64,000 nucleotides of DNA from contig NZ_JABSPA010000004.1 in assembly GCF_013214175.1 (NCBI RefSeq), forward strand, positions 1 through 64,000, given 5' to 3'. This stretch comes from Colwellia sp. GTDB lineage: Bacteria > Pseudomonadota > Gammaproteobacteria > Enterobacterales > Alteromonadaceae. The translations under genes and the position numbers were made by a program. Shown here piece after piece: positions 26,301 through 34,504 of this stretch (its first letter is position 1; each line of letters opens with the position of its first letter). The notes under the pieces were generated by a model. It was given only the letters and a program-made list of their open reading frames with translations, made no database searches and was not told the DNA's origin.

Positions 26301-29300
26301 CTTACAATTTCACCTAAGGTACGTAATTCAGCTAAATCTTCAGGGTTAAGCTCTGGCAAATCTGGGATGGTTTCTTGTACTGCACCTAAGATTTCAACAC
26401 GTTTAATTGAGTCGATACCTAAATCCGCTTCCATATCCATTTCAAGCTCAAGCATTTCAGTTGGGTAACCGGTTTTTTCGGCTACTACTGTCATCATCAC
26501 TGATTGGATGTGAGCTAAATCGATTGTTGGCGCTGCTGGCGCACTTGGCGCACTCGCAACAGCTACAGGAGTCGCTGATACTTTGCTTTGCATGTAAGAT
26601 ACGATTTCACCTAAGGTACGTAACTCAGCTAAATCTTCTGGGTTAAGCTCTGGTAAATCAGGGATGGTTTCTTGTACAGCACCTAAGATTTCAACACGTT
26701 TGATTGAGTCGATACCTAAGTCGGCTTCCATATCCATTTCTAGTTCAAGCATTTCCGTTGGGTAACCGGTTTTTTCAGCAACTACTTCCATCATCACACT
26801 TTGGATGTGTTTTAAATCAATGGCTGGAGCAGCTGCATTAACTGGCGCACTTTCATTGGCTGGCGCGCTAGCAATAGCTACAGGAGCCGCTGATACTTTG
26901 CTTTGCATATAACTAACGATTTCGCCTAGTGTTCTTAACTCGGCTAAATCTTCTGGGTTAAGCTCAGGTAAATCGGTAATGATTTCTTGCACAGCACCTA
27001 AGATTTCAACACGTTTGATTGAGTCGATACCTAAATCCGCTTCCATGTCCATTTCAAGTTCAAGCATTTCAGTTGGGTAACCGGTTTTTTCTGCAACCAC
27101 TTCCATCATCACGCTTTGGATGTGTTTTAAATCAATGGCTGGTGCACTTGCAGCAACTGTTGTATCGACTAAGTGAAGTGCTGGCGCGCTTGGCGCAACT
27201 GATTCAGCCTTTGACTTCATATAGTCAACAATCTCGCCTAAGGTACGTAACTCAGCTAGATCTTCAGGATTAAGTTCAGGTAAATCGCTAATGATTTCTT
27301 GTACTGAGCCTAAGATTTCAACACGTTTAATGGAATCGATACCTAAATCGGCTTCCATGTCCATTTCAAGCTCAAGCATTTCAGTTGGGTAGCCAGTTTT
27401 CTCAGCTACTACTTCCATCATCACTACTTGAATTTGTTGAAGGTCTATTGATGTTTCAGGTGCAGAAACCGCTACTGAGATTTCAGCCACTGGTGCAAGC
27501 GCAGCAGCGGTTGCCACGCTTTGAATCGGCGCTGGCGTGTGCGCTACCGGAGCAGCAACAGGAGTTACTGGCGCTGGTTGTGTAACTTGCGCTACTTTTG
27601 GAGTTGTTGGTGCAGCTACTGGCGCTTTCACTTCGGCTGTTTTAATTGCAACCGGAGCTGGTGCTGCTGGTGCATTTGTTTCAGCAGAAGATAACATGGC
27701 CGCCATGTTATCGGTTTGATTATTTAGGTATTGCTCATGAACACGTAACGTTTCTGATTGGAAGTCATGATACATACCTAAAGTGCGATCTAAACTTTCA
27801 GGTAACTCACCTGGTTCTTCCTGTTTACTGGCCACAGCGTTAAGTACCGCATCAAACGTTTTAGCGTAGTCTTTTGGCCCTTGCATGTATTGCTCATGGA
27901 CATTTAATAACTGTTGTTGATGATCAACAAACTGACTAACGCTGCGCTCAATACTGCTCACTAAACCATTTGCATCACTGCCAGTTGGTGCGGCGTTCAG
28001 GTTACCGTCAGCGGCACTACCATCGGCGTTCACATAAACAATCTTCTCAACTTCAACAATACGCTCTACTTCTATTATCTTTTCAACAATCTTTTCTATG
28101 ATTTTAACTTGCGGCGCTGGCACAGCAACAGGCACTGCCGTTGCTTGTTTAATTTTCCAACCATCATTTAAAGCATCATCAAACGCTTTTTTGGTTTTAG
28201 CACTAACATAAGAGGCACCGGTAAGCTTCATAGCGAGTGGTGACATTTTAGGTGCAGCTAAAGGACGTTTAACCGCAGAGTATGGGTCAATGTCATTCAG
28301 CTCTAAACCAAGTACTACCATTTGCACAGCGGCTTGGCGCATTTGCATATCAGCAGATTTCTTTGGATTAGCATTAACGGCAATCGCTACTACATCATCT
28401 TTATCTTTTAAGATGTTTTCAACTAGCTTGGTTAAAACATTTTTAGGACCAAACTCAACAAATACTCGACCACCATCTGCATAGATATTGTCAATTTCTT
28501 CATTAAAATGCACCGATTCTAGAATATGCTTTTTCAGGCTCTTTTTAATATCCGCTGCTTTATTTGAATGCGCTTTTGCCGTGCCATTTGAATAGACAGG
28601 TACCACAGGTTTATTAAATTTAGCCTTATCGATAGCATCAGAAAATGGTTTTTGTGCATGGCCAACCAATGGCGTATGGAACGCTGCCGATACTGGTAAT
28701 GGTACAACCTTGTAGCCTTTCGCTTTCAGCTCTTCAATAGCAATGGCTATTTGGCTAGTTACGCCGGCAACAACCACTTGATTATTAGAATTGTAATTCG
28801 CAATTGAAATATCTTTGATGTCTTTAATATCAGCGGCTACTTTTTCAGGAGCGCCAACTACAGCAATCATGGTGCCAGTATCAATAGTTGCATCTTCAGG
28901 AGCAGCCATTGCTTGACCACGACTGCGCGCTAACATCATATAATCACTATCGTTTAATACACCAGCAGCCCAAAGCGCTGTTAACTCACCAAAACTATGT
29001 CCGGCAGTAAAATCTGCTTTAAAACCTGCATTAGTGAAAGTTTTATAAAGGCCAACACTTAAAGTGCCGATTGCAGGTTGTGCATGTTGTGTTAAACGTA
29101 AGGCTTCATCTTGTGCTTTACGCGCGTCATCACTAAAGACTGGAATTGGGTAAGTTGTTGGCGTTAATTGGCCTAAACCTGCATTAGCAAATTCCACGTC
29201 CATATCTTGCGCTGCTTGCATCACGCTTGGGAAATTACAAGCTAGCTCGCGACCCATATTAACGTACTGTGAGCCTTGACCAGAGAAAAGTGCCACCACT

Positions 29301-31114
29301 TTGCCTTTGGTTGTTATTGCTGACTTACGGTAATAAATTCCGGTCGGTACTGACCAGCTGTCGCTGCCCGCTTTGCTGACAAATTGTTTAAGCGCCGCTT
29401 CAATCATCTTGATAGCTTCATCAGCATTTTTAGCAACAAAACCACAACGCGCTAGATCTTCGGCAGGTGTTTGCAATGCACAGTCTGTAACTAATGCGTT
29501 AAAGACATAAGGTTGAGCATCTGCAACTGTGCTAAGTTTTTCTTGCCATTGCTGTAACTCTGCAATAAGTGCTGGTTCATCTTTCGCCGTCACTAAAATT
29601 GTTTGTGGCACAGCGTTTAAACGGTATTGCCCTTGTGCAGTTGGCGTATATTCTTCTAATACCATGTGGTAGTTAGTACCACCAAAACCAAATGAACTAA
29701 CACCAGCGCGGCGTGGTAAACCATCTTCGCGCGCCATCCACGGACGTGTTTCATTGTTCAAATACATAGGGCTATTTTCGATGTCTAGCGAAGTATTTGG
29801 TTGGTCAATATGAATGGTCGCTGGCAATACTTTATGATGTAGTGCTAACACGGCTTTAATCATACCAGCAGAGCCGGCAGCGGCTTTAGTATGGCCAATT
29901 TGTGACTTAACAGAGCCTAAAGCAATGTGCTGCTTTTGTTCGTTATCTAAACCAAAGTGCTTAATTAAGCCACCAAACTCTGCGGCATCTCCGGCTTTAG
30001 TGCCAGTACCATGAGCTTCAATTAAACCACAACTTCTTGGATCAAAACCTGCGTCATCATAAGCACGCTTTAATGCTTTTGCTTGTCCATCTGGACGTGG
30101 CGCGTAAATTGATTTGAAACGACCATCGCTCGATGTACCAATACCTTTAAGAACCGCATAAATTTTATCGCCATCACGCTCAGCATCTTCTAAGCGTTTA
30201 AAGGCCATCATGCCAATACCCTCACCAATCATCATGCCTTTTGAGTCATTATCAAACGGACGGATATCTTCACCTGTGGTGAACGCTGGTGTTTTTGAGA
30301 ATGACATGTACATAAATGGTGAGTTATCACAACAAACACCACCAGAGATCATTACTTCAGAGCGATGCTCTAATAAGTCAGAAATCGCTAATTTAATTGC
30401 AGCTAATGAACCGGCACAAGCCGCATCAACCACACAGTTAGTACCGCCAAGATCAAAACGGTTGGCAATACGACCTGAAATAACATTACCTAACATGCCT
30501 GGGAATGAATTTTCTTCCCAACCAATATAAGCTTTCTTGAATTTTTCGATGATCATGGCGCGATCTTCGGCGTCTACCCCTGAAGCTTTTAATACTTTTT
30601 CTAAAACAGGACCTTGCAGACGAGATGTTAAGGGTGAGATTTGTTTCTGACCACCGCCGACCCCTAAAGTAATACCGACTTTATCTCGGTCATAACCTGA
30701 GCCATCACCAATGCCAGCATCATTTAAAACATCACGCGCAACTACCAGTGATAATAGTTGGGCAATATCGGTTAATTCTAAAATGTTTGGCGGTAAACCA
30801 AATTCCATTGGGTCGAAGTCAATTTCTGGTAAAAAGCCACCACGTTTACAGTAGGATTTATCTGCGGCTTTTGGATCGCTATTATAATAGTCATCAATCG
30901 CCCAGCGATCACTCGGTACATCTTTAATTGCATCAACAGACTCAAAAATATTGTCCCAGTAATCTTCTAGGTTTTTTGCATCGGCGAAAATAGAAGCCAT
31001 GCCAATAACGGCTATAGGACATTCTTGTAAACGAGAGTTAAACGCTTGCTCTTCGTTATCAATATTTGTTGTTTTTGCTACAGTTTCTAATGATTTTTGC
31101 TGCTTTTTAGCCAT
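23303..31114 (-). CDS. pfaA: PfaA, KS-MAT-5xACP-KR-PSDH subunit of the PUFA synthase
   Basis: A 2603-residue iterative synthase. Domains in order: ketosynthase with DAACAGSLAA (Cys near 232), EAHGTGTKAGD and KSQIGHTKAAAG; malonyl transferase with LFSGQGSQYVNMG and GHSFGELTAL (Ser near 706); coiled linker of Ile/Val/Glu repeats; five acyl carrier domains, each with LGIDSIKRVEIL (Ser near 1260, 1365, 1470, 1568, 1673); ketoreductase with VSGGAKGVTAHC and QSDYSIAN (near 2018 and 2203); and a C-terminal PKS-type dehydratase-like domain (FLADHTIGDD near 2322). The frame is open to 31174, but the ATG at 31114, 16 bases after the pfaR stop, gives the start expected for the family. The ACPs must be armed by PfaE. 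Confidence 0.97.
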   Translation of the reverse strand: MAKKQQKSLETVAKTTNIDNEEQAFNSRLQECPIAVIGMASIFADAKNLEDYWDNIFESVDAIKDVPSDRWAIDDYYNSDPKAADKSYCKRGGFLPEIDFDPMEFGLPPNILELTDIAQLLSLVVARDVLNDAGIGDGSGYDRDKVGITLGVGGGQKQISPLTSRLQGPVLEKVLKASGVDAEDRAMIIEKFKKAYIGWEENSFPGMLGNVISGRIANRFDLGGTNCVVDAACAGSLAAIKLAISDLLEHRSEVMISGGVCCDNSPFMYMSFSKTPAFTTGEDIRPFDNDSKGMMIGEGIGMMAFKRLEDAERDGDKIYAVLKGIGTSSDGRFKSIYAPRPDGQAKALKRAYDDAGFDPRSCGLIEAHGTGTKAGDAAEFGGLIKHFGLDNEQKQHIALGSVKSQIGHTKAAAGSAGMIKAVLALHHKVLPATIHIDQPNTSLDIENSPMYLNNETRPWMAREDGLPRRAGVSSFGFGGTNYHMVLEEYTPTAQGQYRLNAVPQTILVTAKDEPALIAELQQWQEKLSTVADAQPYVFNALVTDCALQTPAEDLARCGFVAKNADEAIKMIEAALKQFVSKAGSDSWSVPTGIYYRKSAITTKGKVVALFSGQGSQYVNMGRELACNFPSVMQAAQDMDVEFANAGLGQLTPTTYPIPVFSDDARKAQDEALRLTQHAQPAIGTLSVGLYKTFTNAGFKADFTAGHSFGELTALWAAGVLNDSDYMMLARSRGQAMAAPEDATIDTGTMIAVVGAPEKVAADIKDIKDISIANYNSNNQVVVAGVTSQIAIAIEELKAKGYKVVPLPVSAAFHTPLVGHAQKPFSDAIDKAKFNKPVVPVYSNGTAKAHSNKAADIKKSLKKHILESVHFNEEIDNIYADGGRVFVEFGPKNVLTKLVENILKDKDDVVAIAVNANPKKSADMQMRQAAVQMVVLGLELNDIDPYSAVKRPLAAPKMSPLAMKLTGASYVSAKTKKAFDDALNDGWKIKQATAVPVAVPAPQVKIIEKIVEKIIEVERIVEVEKIVYVNADGSAADGNLNAAPTGSDANGLVSSIERSVSQFVDHQQQLLNVHEQYMQGPKDYAKTFDAVLNAVASKQEEPGELPESLDRTLGMYHDFQSETLRVHEQYLNNQTDNMAAMLSSAETNAPAAPAPVAIKTAEVKAPVAAPTTPKVAQVTQPAPVTPVAAPVAHTPAPIQSVATAAALAPVAEISVAVSAPETSIDLQQIQVVMMEVVAEKTGYPTEMLELEMDMEADLGIDSIKRVEILGSVQEIISDLPELNPEDLAELRTLGEIVDYMKSKAESVAPSAPALHLVDTTVAASAPAIDLKHIQSVMMEVVAEKTGYPTEMLELEMDMEADLGIDSIKRVEILGAVQEIITDLPELNPEDLAELRTLGEIVSYMQSKVSAAPVAIASAPANESAPVNAAAPAIDLKHIQSVMMEVVAEKTGYPTEMLELEMDMEADLGIDSIKRVEILGAVQETIPDLPELNPEDLAELRTLGEIVSYMQSKVSATPVAVASAPSAPAAPTIDLAHIQSVMMTVVAEKTGYPTEMLELEMDMEADLGIDSIKRVEILGAVQETIPDLPELNPEDLAELRTLGEIVSYMQSKVAATPVAVVSAPANESAPANESVVSIDLDYIQSVMMTVVAEKTGYPTEMLELAMDMEADLGIDSIKRVEILGAVQETIPDLPELNPEDLAELRTLGEIVSYMQSKVAPTEPTPPATKAALPVAEKTSEVSASFQGAPSATVALTALSSINKIVQDVTGNGGANALIVDDGTGAAVALSAKLIKAGWQVTALKPNWVVSSSKKAFSKAVNVIEIGTSEKTLDEAQIKDIIENNEQLDAVIYLQSKQTVAAIEYPEAAKQGLMLAFVLAKLSKVKAATKARASFVVVTRQGGALGFANDQVDANVKADLVQAGLAGLVKTINHEWNAGNDSVFCRIVDLSSKLAADKAATIINDELLDIDTATIEVAHDTDNLSNNLGSRLTLTGVATDSYALASGSSIDNDSVFLVSGGAKGVTAHCVIEIAKRYQSKFILLGRSLFNDNEPSWAQGVTDEVALKKAAMQALIAAGDKPTPVKVTQFVRPVLANREIAQTLTAIKAAGGQAHYVAADVTNSENVTEAVTPLVAKLGTVTGIIHGAGVLADKFIEQKTLEEFNAVYSTKIDGLLSLLAATEEKNIKHLVLFSSAAGFYGNPGQSDYSIANDILNKTAYRFKALNPSAQVLSFNWGPWDGGMVTPELKRMFNDRGVYIIPLDAGAKLLVSELAADNNRCAQILVGNDLSKDQAEGGSVKKPQVSRLTISVNKTLLATNNAFLADHTIGDDQVLPTVCAIAWMSEAATAAYTGFHYQGLDNYKLFKGIIFDGNEATDYQIDMTAELINDNLIVDSKISSVNADGKLVFHYGAQLTLVNKLKANPEVNLVIPTSGESAAALYTNGTLFHGPSLQGISEILECNDQGLLLSCQVPEIASAKQGDFVVPCLGNIIGKNQSNIFANDIAYQAMLVWVKKQLGLGSLPSSTQSWTVYREVAVGERFYLQLNVVKSSAKGKQRGSLVADIQMIDENMHLLSEIKSAKVTASANLNDLFLPKITPKKGKAKASA
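25975..27455 (-). repeat. Five tandem acyl-carrier repeats inside pfaA
   Basis: Five units of about 300-315 bp, each coding an ACP plus an Ala/Pro/Ser-rich linker. The four-helix cores are nearly identical in protein (MDMEADLGIDSIKRVEILG, LPELNPEDLAELRTLGEI). The linkers vary. Units 3 to 5 share an ETIPDLPEL variant while unit 1 has EIISDL, hinting at stepwise duplication from one end. ACP number sets PUFA yield in related synthases. Confidence 0.9.
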
Positions 31115-31130
31115 TTTAATTACTCTACTG

Positions 31131-31994
31131 TTAATATTTGTTTGCATCTTCGTTATCGATATCATGATCATCACTAGATGAAGTCAGCGCACTGGCCTCA
31201 TCAGGATTTTCATTTAATAAACGAAAACGACTTAAAAATTCGGCATAATTCCCCGCTAAAATGCGGCGAATATGAAATGGGGCTTTGTTGAGTACATAAC
31301 TCATGTAACGACTGGCGGCTTCTCGCTCATTACCATCGTAAATATCTACATAAACCCAATTGGAACTGGGATCATTGGCAATTAATAAACGGCGCTGTTG
31401 TGAGCTGTTATCTTCATCGGCCGTTGCTGATTTGACTTTGCTTTTATCGGCAAAGTGCGGTAATTGGGTCACTTTTATCTGCACTACTTCATCGGCTGAT
31501 AAATTATTACTTTTATTTAATACCTCACGCATCGCTGAGGGTGATAATTGAGAGACTAGCAATTTGTTTTCTTTGGTATCTTCAATTGCCACTGCCACGG
31601 TTGCATCACTGGCACTATCAGCATCGTGCATTTCGCCACTGTCTTGCATATCCGCAAGGCGAGAAACGCCATGGCGTTTTAAACAGCGTTGCAGACCGGC
31701 ACGGGAAACATTGACATTGATAAACTGTTTGCTCACCGCGAGTAATTCATCAAGAGACAGTAATAAACGTGTTCTAAGCTCAACAACAACATATTCTTGC
31801 GCTTCGCTTAAGGTGGTATTTAACTGCTTAGGTACGTGCGAGGCATCCGCTAGGGATTCTCTTTTACGCCATTTTCGTACGGTTGATTCTGAAATTTTTA
31901 ATAAACGGGCGAGAACAGCTGTCGGTAAGTCGGACTCATGGATAAACGCCCTCATCTCTGGCGTAGTAGTCGCATTAGCGTGTTGCTTAGACAT
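31131..31994 (-). CDS. pfaR: PfaR, transcriptional regulator of the pfa operon
   Basis: A 287-residue regulator related to IS481/IS3-type transposase repressors. An N-terminal helix-turn-helix is evident (LPTAVLARLLKISESTVRKW, about residues 18-37), then a second HTH-like segment (VSRAGLQRCLKRHGVSRL). The C-terminal part (SSNWVYVDIYDG, then NKAPFHIRRILAGNYAEFL) is a remnant of the transposase core without the DDE triad. In Shewanella PfaR activates pfa transcription. It is the first named gene of the operon, ending 16 bases before pfaA. Its start ATG lies inside the stop of a short upstream frame with a similar N-terminus. Confidence 0.9.
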   Translation of the reverse strand: MSKQHANATTTPEMRAFIHESDLPTAVLARLLKISESTVRKWRKRESLADASHVPKQLNTTLSEAQEYVVVELRTRLLLSLDELLAVSKQFINVNVSRAGLQRCLKRHGVSRLADMQDSGEMHDADSASDATVAVAIEDTKENKLLVSQLSPSAMREVLNKSNNLSADEVVQIKVTQLPHFADKSKVKSATADEDNSSQQRRLLIANDPSSNWVYVDIYDGNEREAASRYMSYVLNKAPFHIRRILAGNYAEFLSRFRLLNENPDEASALTSSSDDHDIDNEDANKY

Positions 31995-32115
31995 TTTTCA
32001 TTCCGATATCGCTTAAGGGAAAATCCGCATGAATAAAAGCGCTCAGCTCATGTTCAAGGGGCGTAGTAACCGCATTAGCGTATTGCAGGGTAGTACTTTT
32101 AGGTTGCTTGCTCAT
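31987..32115 (-). CDS. 42-codon upstream frame duplicating the start of pfaR
   Basis: Too short for standard calling. From ATG 32115 it reads MSKQPKSTTLQYANAVTTP..., then LSAFIHADFPL, and stops with TAA at 31987-31989. PfaR begins MSKQHANATTTPEMRAFIHES, so the blocks MSKQ, YANA.TTP and AFIH correspond: this is a partial duplication of the pfaR 5' end. The stop overlaps the pfaR ATG (ATGTCTAA), so the short frame is positioned like a translated leader that hands ribosomes to pfaR. Whether it is functional or just a scar is open. Confidence 0.5.
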   Translation of the reverse strand: MSKQPKSTTLQYANAVTTPLEHELSAFIHADFPLSDIGMKNV

Positions 32116-32245
32116 TTTTATCCGTAGACTCTTATCGGTAAATTTTCATGAGTAAATAGGCATAATCAATAACTTATCGCGGCTAATATACACAGGTTTC
32201 AAACCCAACACAATCACCCGATACCCAATTACCCTTTAAATAAGC

Positions 32246-32260
32246 TGAGGTCTGACCTCA
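32246..32260. promoter_or_regulatory. Palindrome in the pfaR/pfaE divergent promoter region
   Basis: TGAGGTC-T-GACCTCA, a perfect 7-1-7 palindrome about 130 bases before the pfaR leader frame and 210 before pfaE. The inner GG-N5-CC has the spacing of FadR operators, but the flanking T/A of TGG-N5-CCA are swapped. It could equally be the PfaR site. Regulator unknown. Confidence 0.45.
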
Positions 32261-32312
32261 TCTGTTCGACCAGTTGGCAAGATATCTGTACTATTAATAG
32301 CTAATTCCGCTA

Positions 32313-32325
32313 AGTGGTTACCACT
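32313..32325. promoter_or_regulatory. Second palindrome in the pfaR/pfaE divergent region
   Basis: AGTGGT-T-ACCACT, a perfect 6-1-6 palindrome 52 bases from the first. Candidate operator; no regulator can be named from the sequence. Confidence 0.35.
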
Positions 32326-32471
32326 GTTAACAACTAGCCATTTCCCCATGGATCAAACAAGTTCAAAAAAACTGATAAAAACAAATCCCCCCGTTATTCT
32401 TTATGATAAAATCACGCCTCATCGGACATTAATCACCCGTCAAATAAACAATACAAGCTACCGATACTTTT

Positions 32472-33350
32472 ATGACCTCTTTTTCTCAAGCTGACCTTGC
32501 AACTCGGTCAAAACAAAAGCTCCCCCTAGCGAACAATGAAATTCATTTATGGATGACTAAGCCAGAGGAGTTACTGGGCAATGATGAGCTGTTAACAACT
32601 TACGCAACATTACTAACCAGTAAAGAGACTGCAAAGCAACAACGATATAAGTTTGCTAAAGACAGGCACGATGCTTTAATCACGCGCGCTTTTATTCGTG
32701 ATTTATTGTCTTATTATGCTGATATAGCGCCACAAGATTGGCAGTTTGAAAAAGGTGAAAAAGATAAACCAGAAATAATAAATTGTCCGCTACCATTGCG
32801 CTTCAATATCAGCCATACCAAAAACCTCATTATTTGTGCAGTAACCCTTGAAGATGACATTGGCTGTGACGTTGAAAATACCGGTCGTAGCAATGATGTA
32901 TTAGCCATTGCCGAACGTTATTTTTCACCGAAAGAAAGCAAGGAACTTTTTGCCTTACCTGTTGCACAACAACGTAATCGATTTTTTGATTATTGGACCT
33001 TAAAAGAGTCTTACATTAAAGCTTGGGGCTTAGGTTTAGCGATACCGCTTAAAGATTTCAGCTTCAACATTAACGATACAGTGCAAAAACATAATGACTT
33101 ATTCACTATCAAAGCAGATATAAGTTTAAGCTTTGCCGAGCACAGAGTTGATGAACCTAGAATATGGCGCAGCTGGTTAGTTTACCCAACCACTGCAATG
33201 GATGAAAAACAAGAGCACCGTATTGCCATCTCTTTAAGGTCTAAAAAGCCAGCAAGCAAAAAAGATAATCAAGAGGCTGATAATCAAAATACTGATTACC
33301 AATTACGTTTTTTCAATACCCTGCCCCTGCTTGGCTATGTAGAAATATAA
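32472..33350 (+). CDS. pfaE: PfaE, 4'-phosphopantetheinyl transferase
   Basis: A 292-residue Sfp/Gsp-type transferase. It moves phosphopantetheine from CoA to the serine of each PfaA carrier domain, without which the synthase is inert. Magnesium-binding motifs are clear: DDIGCDVENTGR (Asp near 131) and FDYWTLKESYIKAWG (Glu near 177), with FNISHTKNLI in front. The gene is divergent from pfaR, sharing the 356-bp promoter region, as in other marine pfa loci. A tail of about 25 charged residues (KKPASKKDNQEADNQ) interrupts the C-terminus and is probably disordered. Confidence 0.93.
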   Translation: MTSFSQADLATRSKQKLPLANNEIHLWMTKPEELLGNDELLTTYATLLTSKETAKQQRYKFAKDRHDALITRAFIRDLLSYYADIAPQDWQFEKGEKDKPEIINCPLPLRFNISHTKNLIICAVTLEDDIGCDVENTGRSNDVLAIAERYFSPKESKELFALPVAQQRNRFFDYWTLKESYIKAWGLGLAIPLKDFSFNINDTVQKHNDLFTIKADISLSFAEHRVDEPRIWRSWLVYPTTAMDEKQEHRIAISLRSKKPASKKDNQEADNQNTDYQLRFFNTLPLLGYVEI

Positions 33351-33556
33351 GCATTAATTTCTCTCACCGATTGATATAATCTGGTGAAAGAGTGCAAGTA
33401 TTTCTGCACTCTTGCTATATCTGAGCCAAATAATAGCGTTAGCCCCTAAAAAGTAAAACTGTTTATGGCTAACGTCTGACTCTATAAATTGGAGGGATAT
33501 TCTACTATTGAGTATCCTATTAACTACCCTACTGACTATTGTATTTATTGTTGTTT

Positions 33557-33847
33557 ATGATCATTAAAGTAAAAAATTTACCTGTTGCCGAAGTTACTTG
33601 TGCAAACTGTCAAGCATGTTGTTGTAGTTCAGAAGTGATGATCATTTCCGAAACAGGTGTACCTGATCGACATATTTCTGTTGATTTATATGGCAATGAA
33701 TCTATGTTGCGCTTAGATGATGGCTGGTGTTCAGCGCTGAATCGAGATACTTTACTGTGCTCTATCTATGAAAATCGACCATGGATTTGCCGAGAGTTTG
33801 AAATGGGCTCAGATGAATGTATAGATGAACGTATAGAGAAAATGTAA
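33557..33847 (+). CDS. YkgJ-family cysteine-cluster protein
   Basis: A 96-residue small protein with eight Cys: CANCQACCC at residues 14-22, then single Cys in DGWCSAL, TLLCSIY, PWICREF and SDECID. This is the pattern of the YkgJ/UPF0153 family, thought to bind Fe or Zn, function unknown. A TTG at 33539 extends the frame by six residues, but the ATG at 33557 gives the usual start. Not obviously linked to pfaE upstream. Confidence 0.75.
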   Translation: MIIKVKNLPVAEVTCANCQACCCSSEVMIISETGVPDRHISVDLYGNESMLRLDDGWCSALNRDTLLCSIYENRPWICREFEMGSDECIDERIEKM

Positions 33848-33889
33848 TTTTTACTGATTTACTGATTTAACATAGTAAATTTTCTTCTA

Positions 33890-34013
33890 TTTTTAATAGC
33901 CCAAACGAATAAATACAGCTAGCTGCATTCATTCGCTACTAGTTTAAACCACAAGTTAGCCAACGATTTAACCAAGAATTTAGTCAACAATTTTTGCCTC
34001 TTATTGGAGGCTA
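33890..34013 (+). repeat. Possible solitary decayed attC
   Basis: The stretch keeps the block order of the integron sites 26 kb to the left: TAATAGCCCAAACG, then ACAGCTAGCTGCATTC and TTCGCTAC, then AAGTTAGCCAACG, and finally GCCTCTTATTGGAGGCTAG where intact sites have GCCCGTTATTGGGGCGTTAG. Several mismatches and an insertion make this weak. Confidence 0.3.
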
Positions 34014-34036
34014 GACCCAAACCAGGATATTTAGTT

Positions 34037-34312
34037 ATGGAATCCATTTTAGCCTTTTTAATGTTATTTTATTGTGTCGCTTTTGCTTACGACAGAACCA
34101 TTGATAATGAGATTAAAGGTAATCAGTCATTAGCCGCTAAGTTAACCGAATTCAAATATTTTCATTCCTTTCAATCACGACCAAAAGCACTTTCTTGTGT
34201 GTTGACTTTCCAATTTTTTGGTATATCAACGGCTTTAAATATTGTTGGTAGTGTTTTTGCTTTAATGATGTATTTAGGTTTAGGCTTTGGACTCTATTTT
34301 CTCGTTCAATAG
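34037..34312 (+). CDS. Small membrane protein, function unknown
   Basis: A 91-residue protein with hydrophobic segments at about residues 2-17, 54-68 and 70-88 and a polar middle. The frame opens at 34004, but the ATG at 34037 gives a clean membrane-start protein. No family recognised. It directly follows a stretch resembling a decayed attC, so it may be a stranded cassette gene like those of the array. Confidence 0.5.
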   Translation: MESILAFLMLFYCVAFAYDRTIDNEIKGNQSLAAKLTEFKYFHSFQSRPKALSCVLTFQFFGISTALNIVGSVFALMMYLGLGFGLYFLVQ

Positions 34313-34504
34313 CTAATGCCAACTATCTTTTAAATAAAACATACCAAGCCGTTGGCTATTTTTGTTCGCTGTCTTGGTATAGAATCCGCCCTATAATTTT
34401 ACTTATTAAACCTTTAAAAACGACTACTCCGAAATGGCAAAGTCTAAAGCAGTAAAATTTAACTAATGTACCCTCTTATCTCTTTCTAACGTGACACAAA
34501 ACAA

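Larger units (their letters stand above)
32116..32471. other. Divergent regulatory region between pfaR and pfaE
   Basis: About 356 bases without a gene between the pfaR leader frame and pfaE. It holds the two palindromes described separately and AT-rich stretches suitable for promoters on both strands (for example TTATGATAAAAT near 32400 ahead of pfaE). No transcription start can be fixed by eye. Confidence 0.6.

Noticed and set aside
24147..30530. Plus-strand frames across pfaA
   Set aside because: All mirror the minus-strand synthase gene and lack starts with ribosome binding sites.
31115..31174. Upstream extension of pfaA
   Set aside because: The extra 20 residues (MMIMISITK...) overlap pfaR and have no counterpart in the family; the ATG at 31114 is used.
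33362..33395. Terminator after pfaE (CTCTCACC...GGTGAAAGAG)
   Set aside because: Stem has a mismatch and no T run follows.
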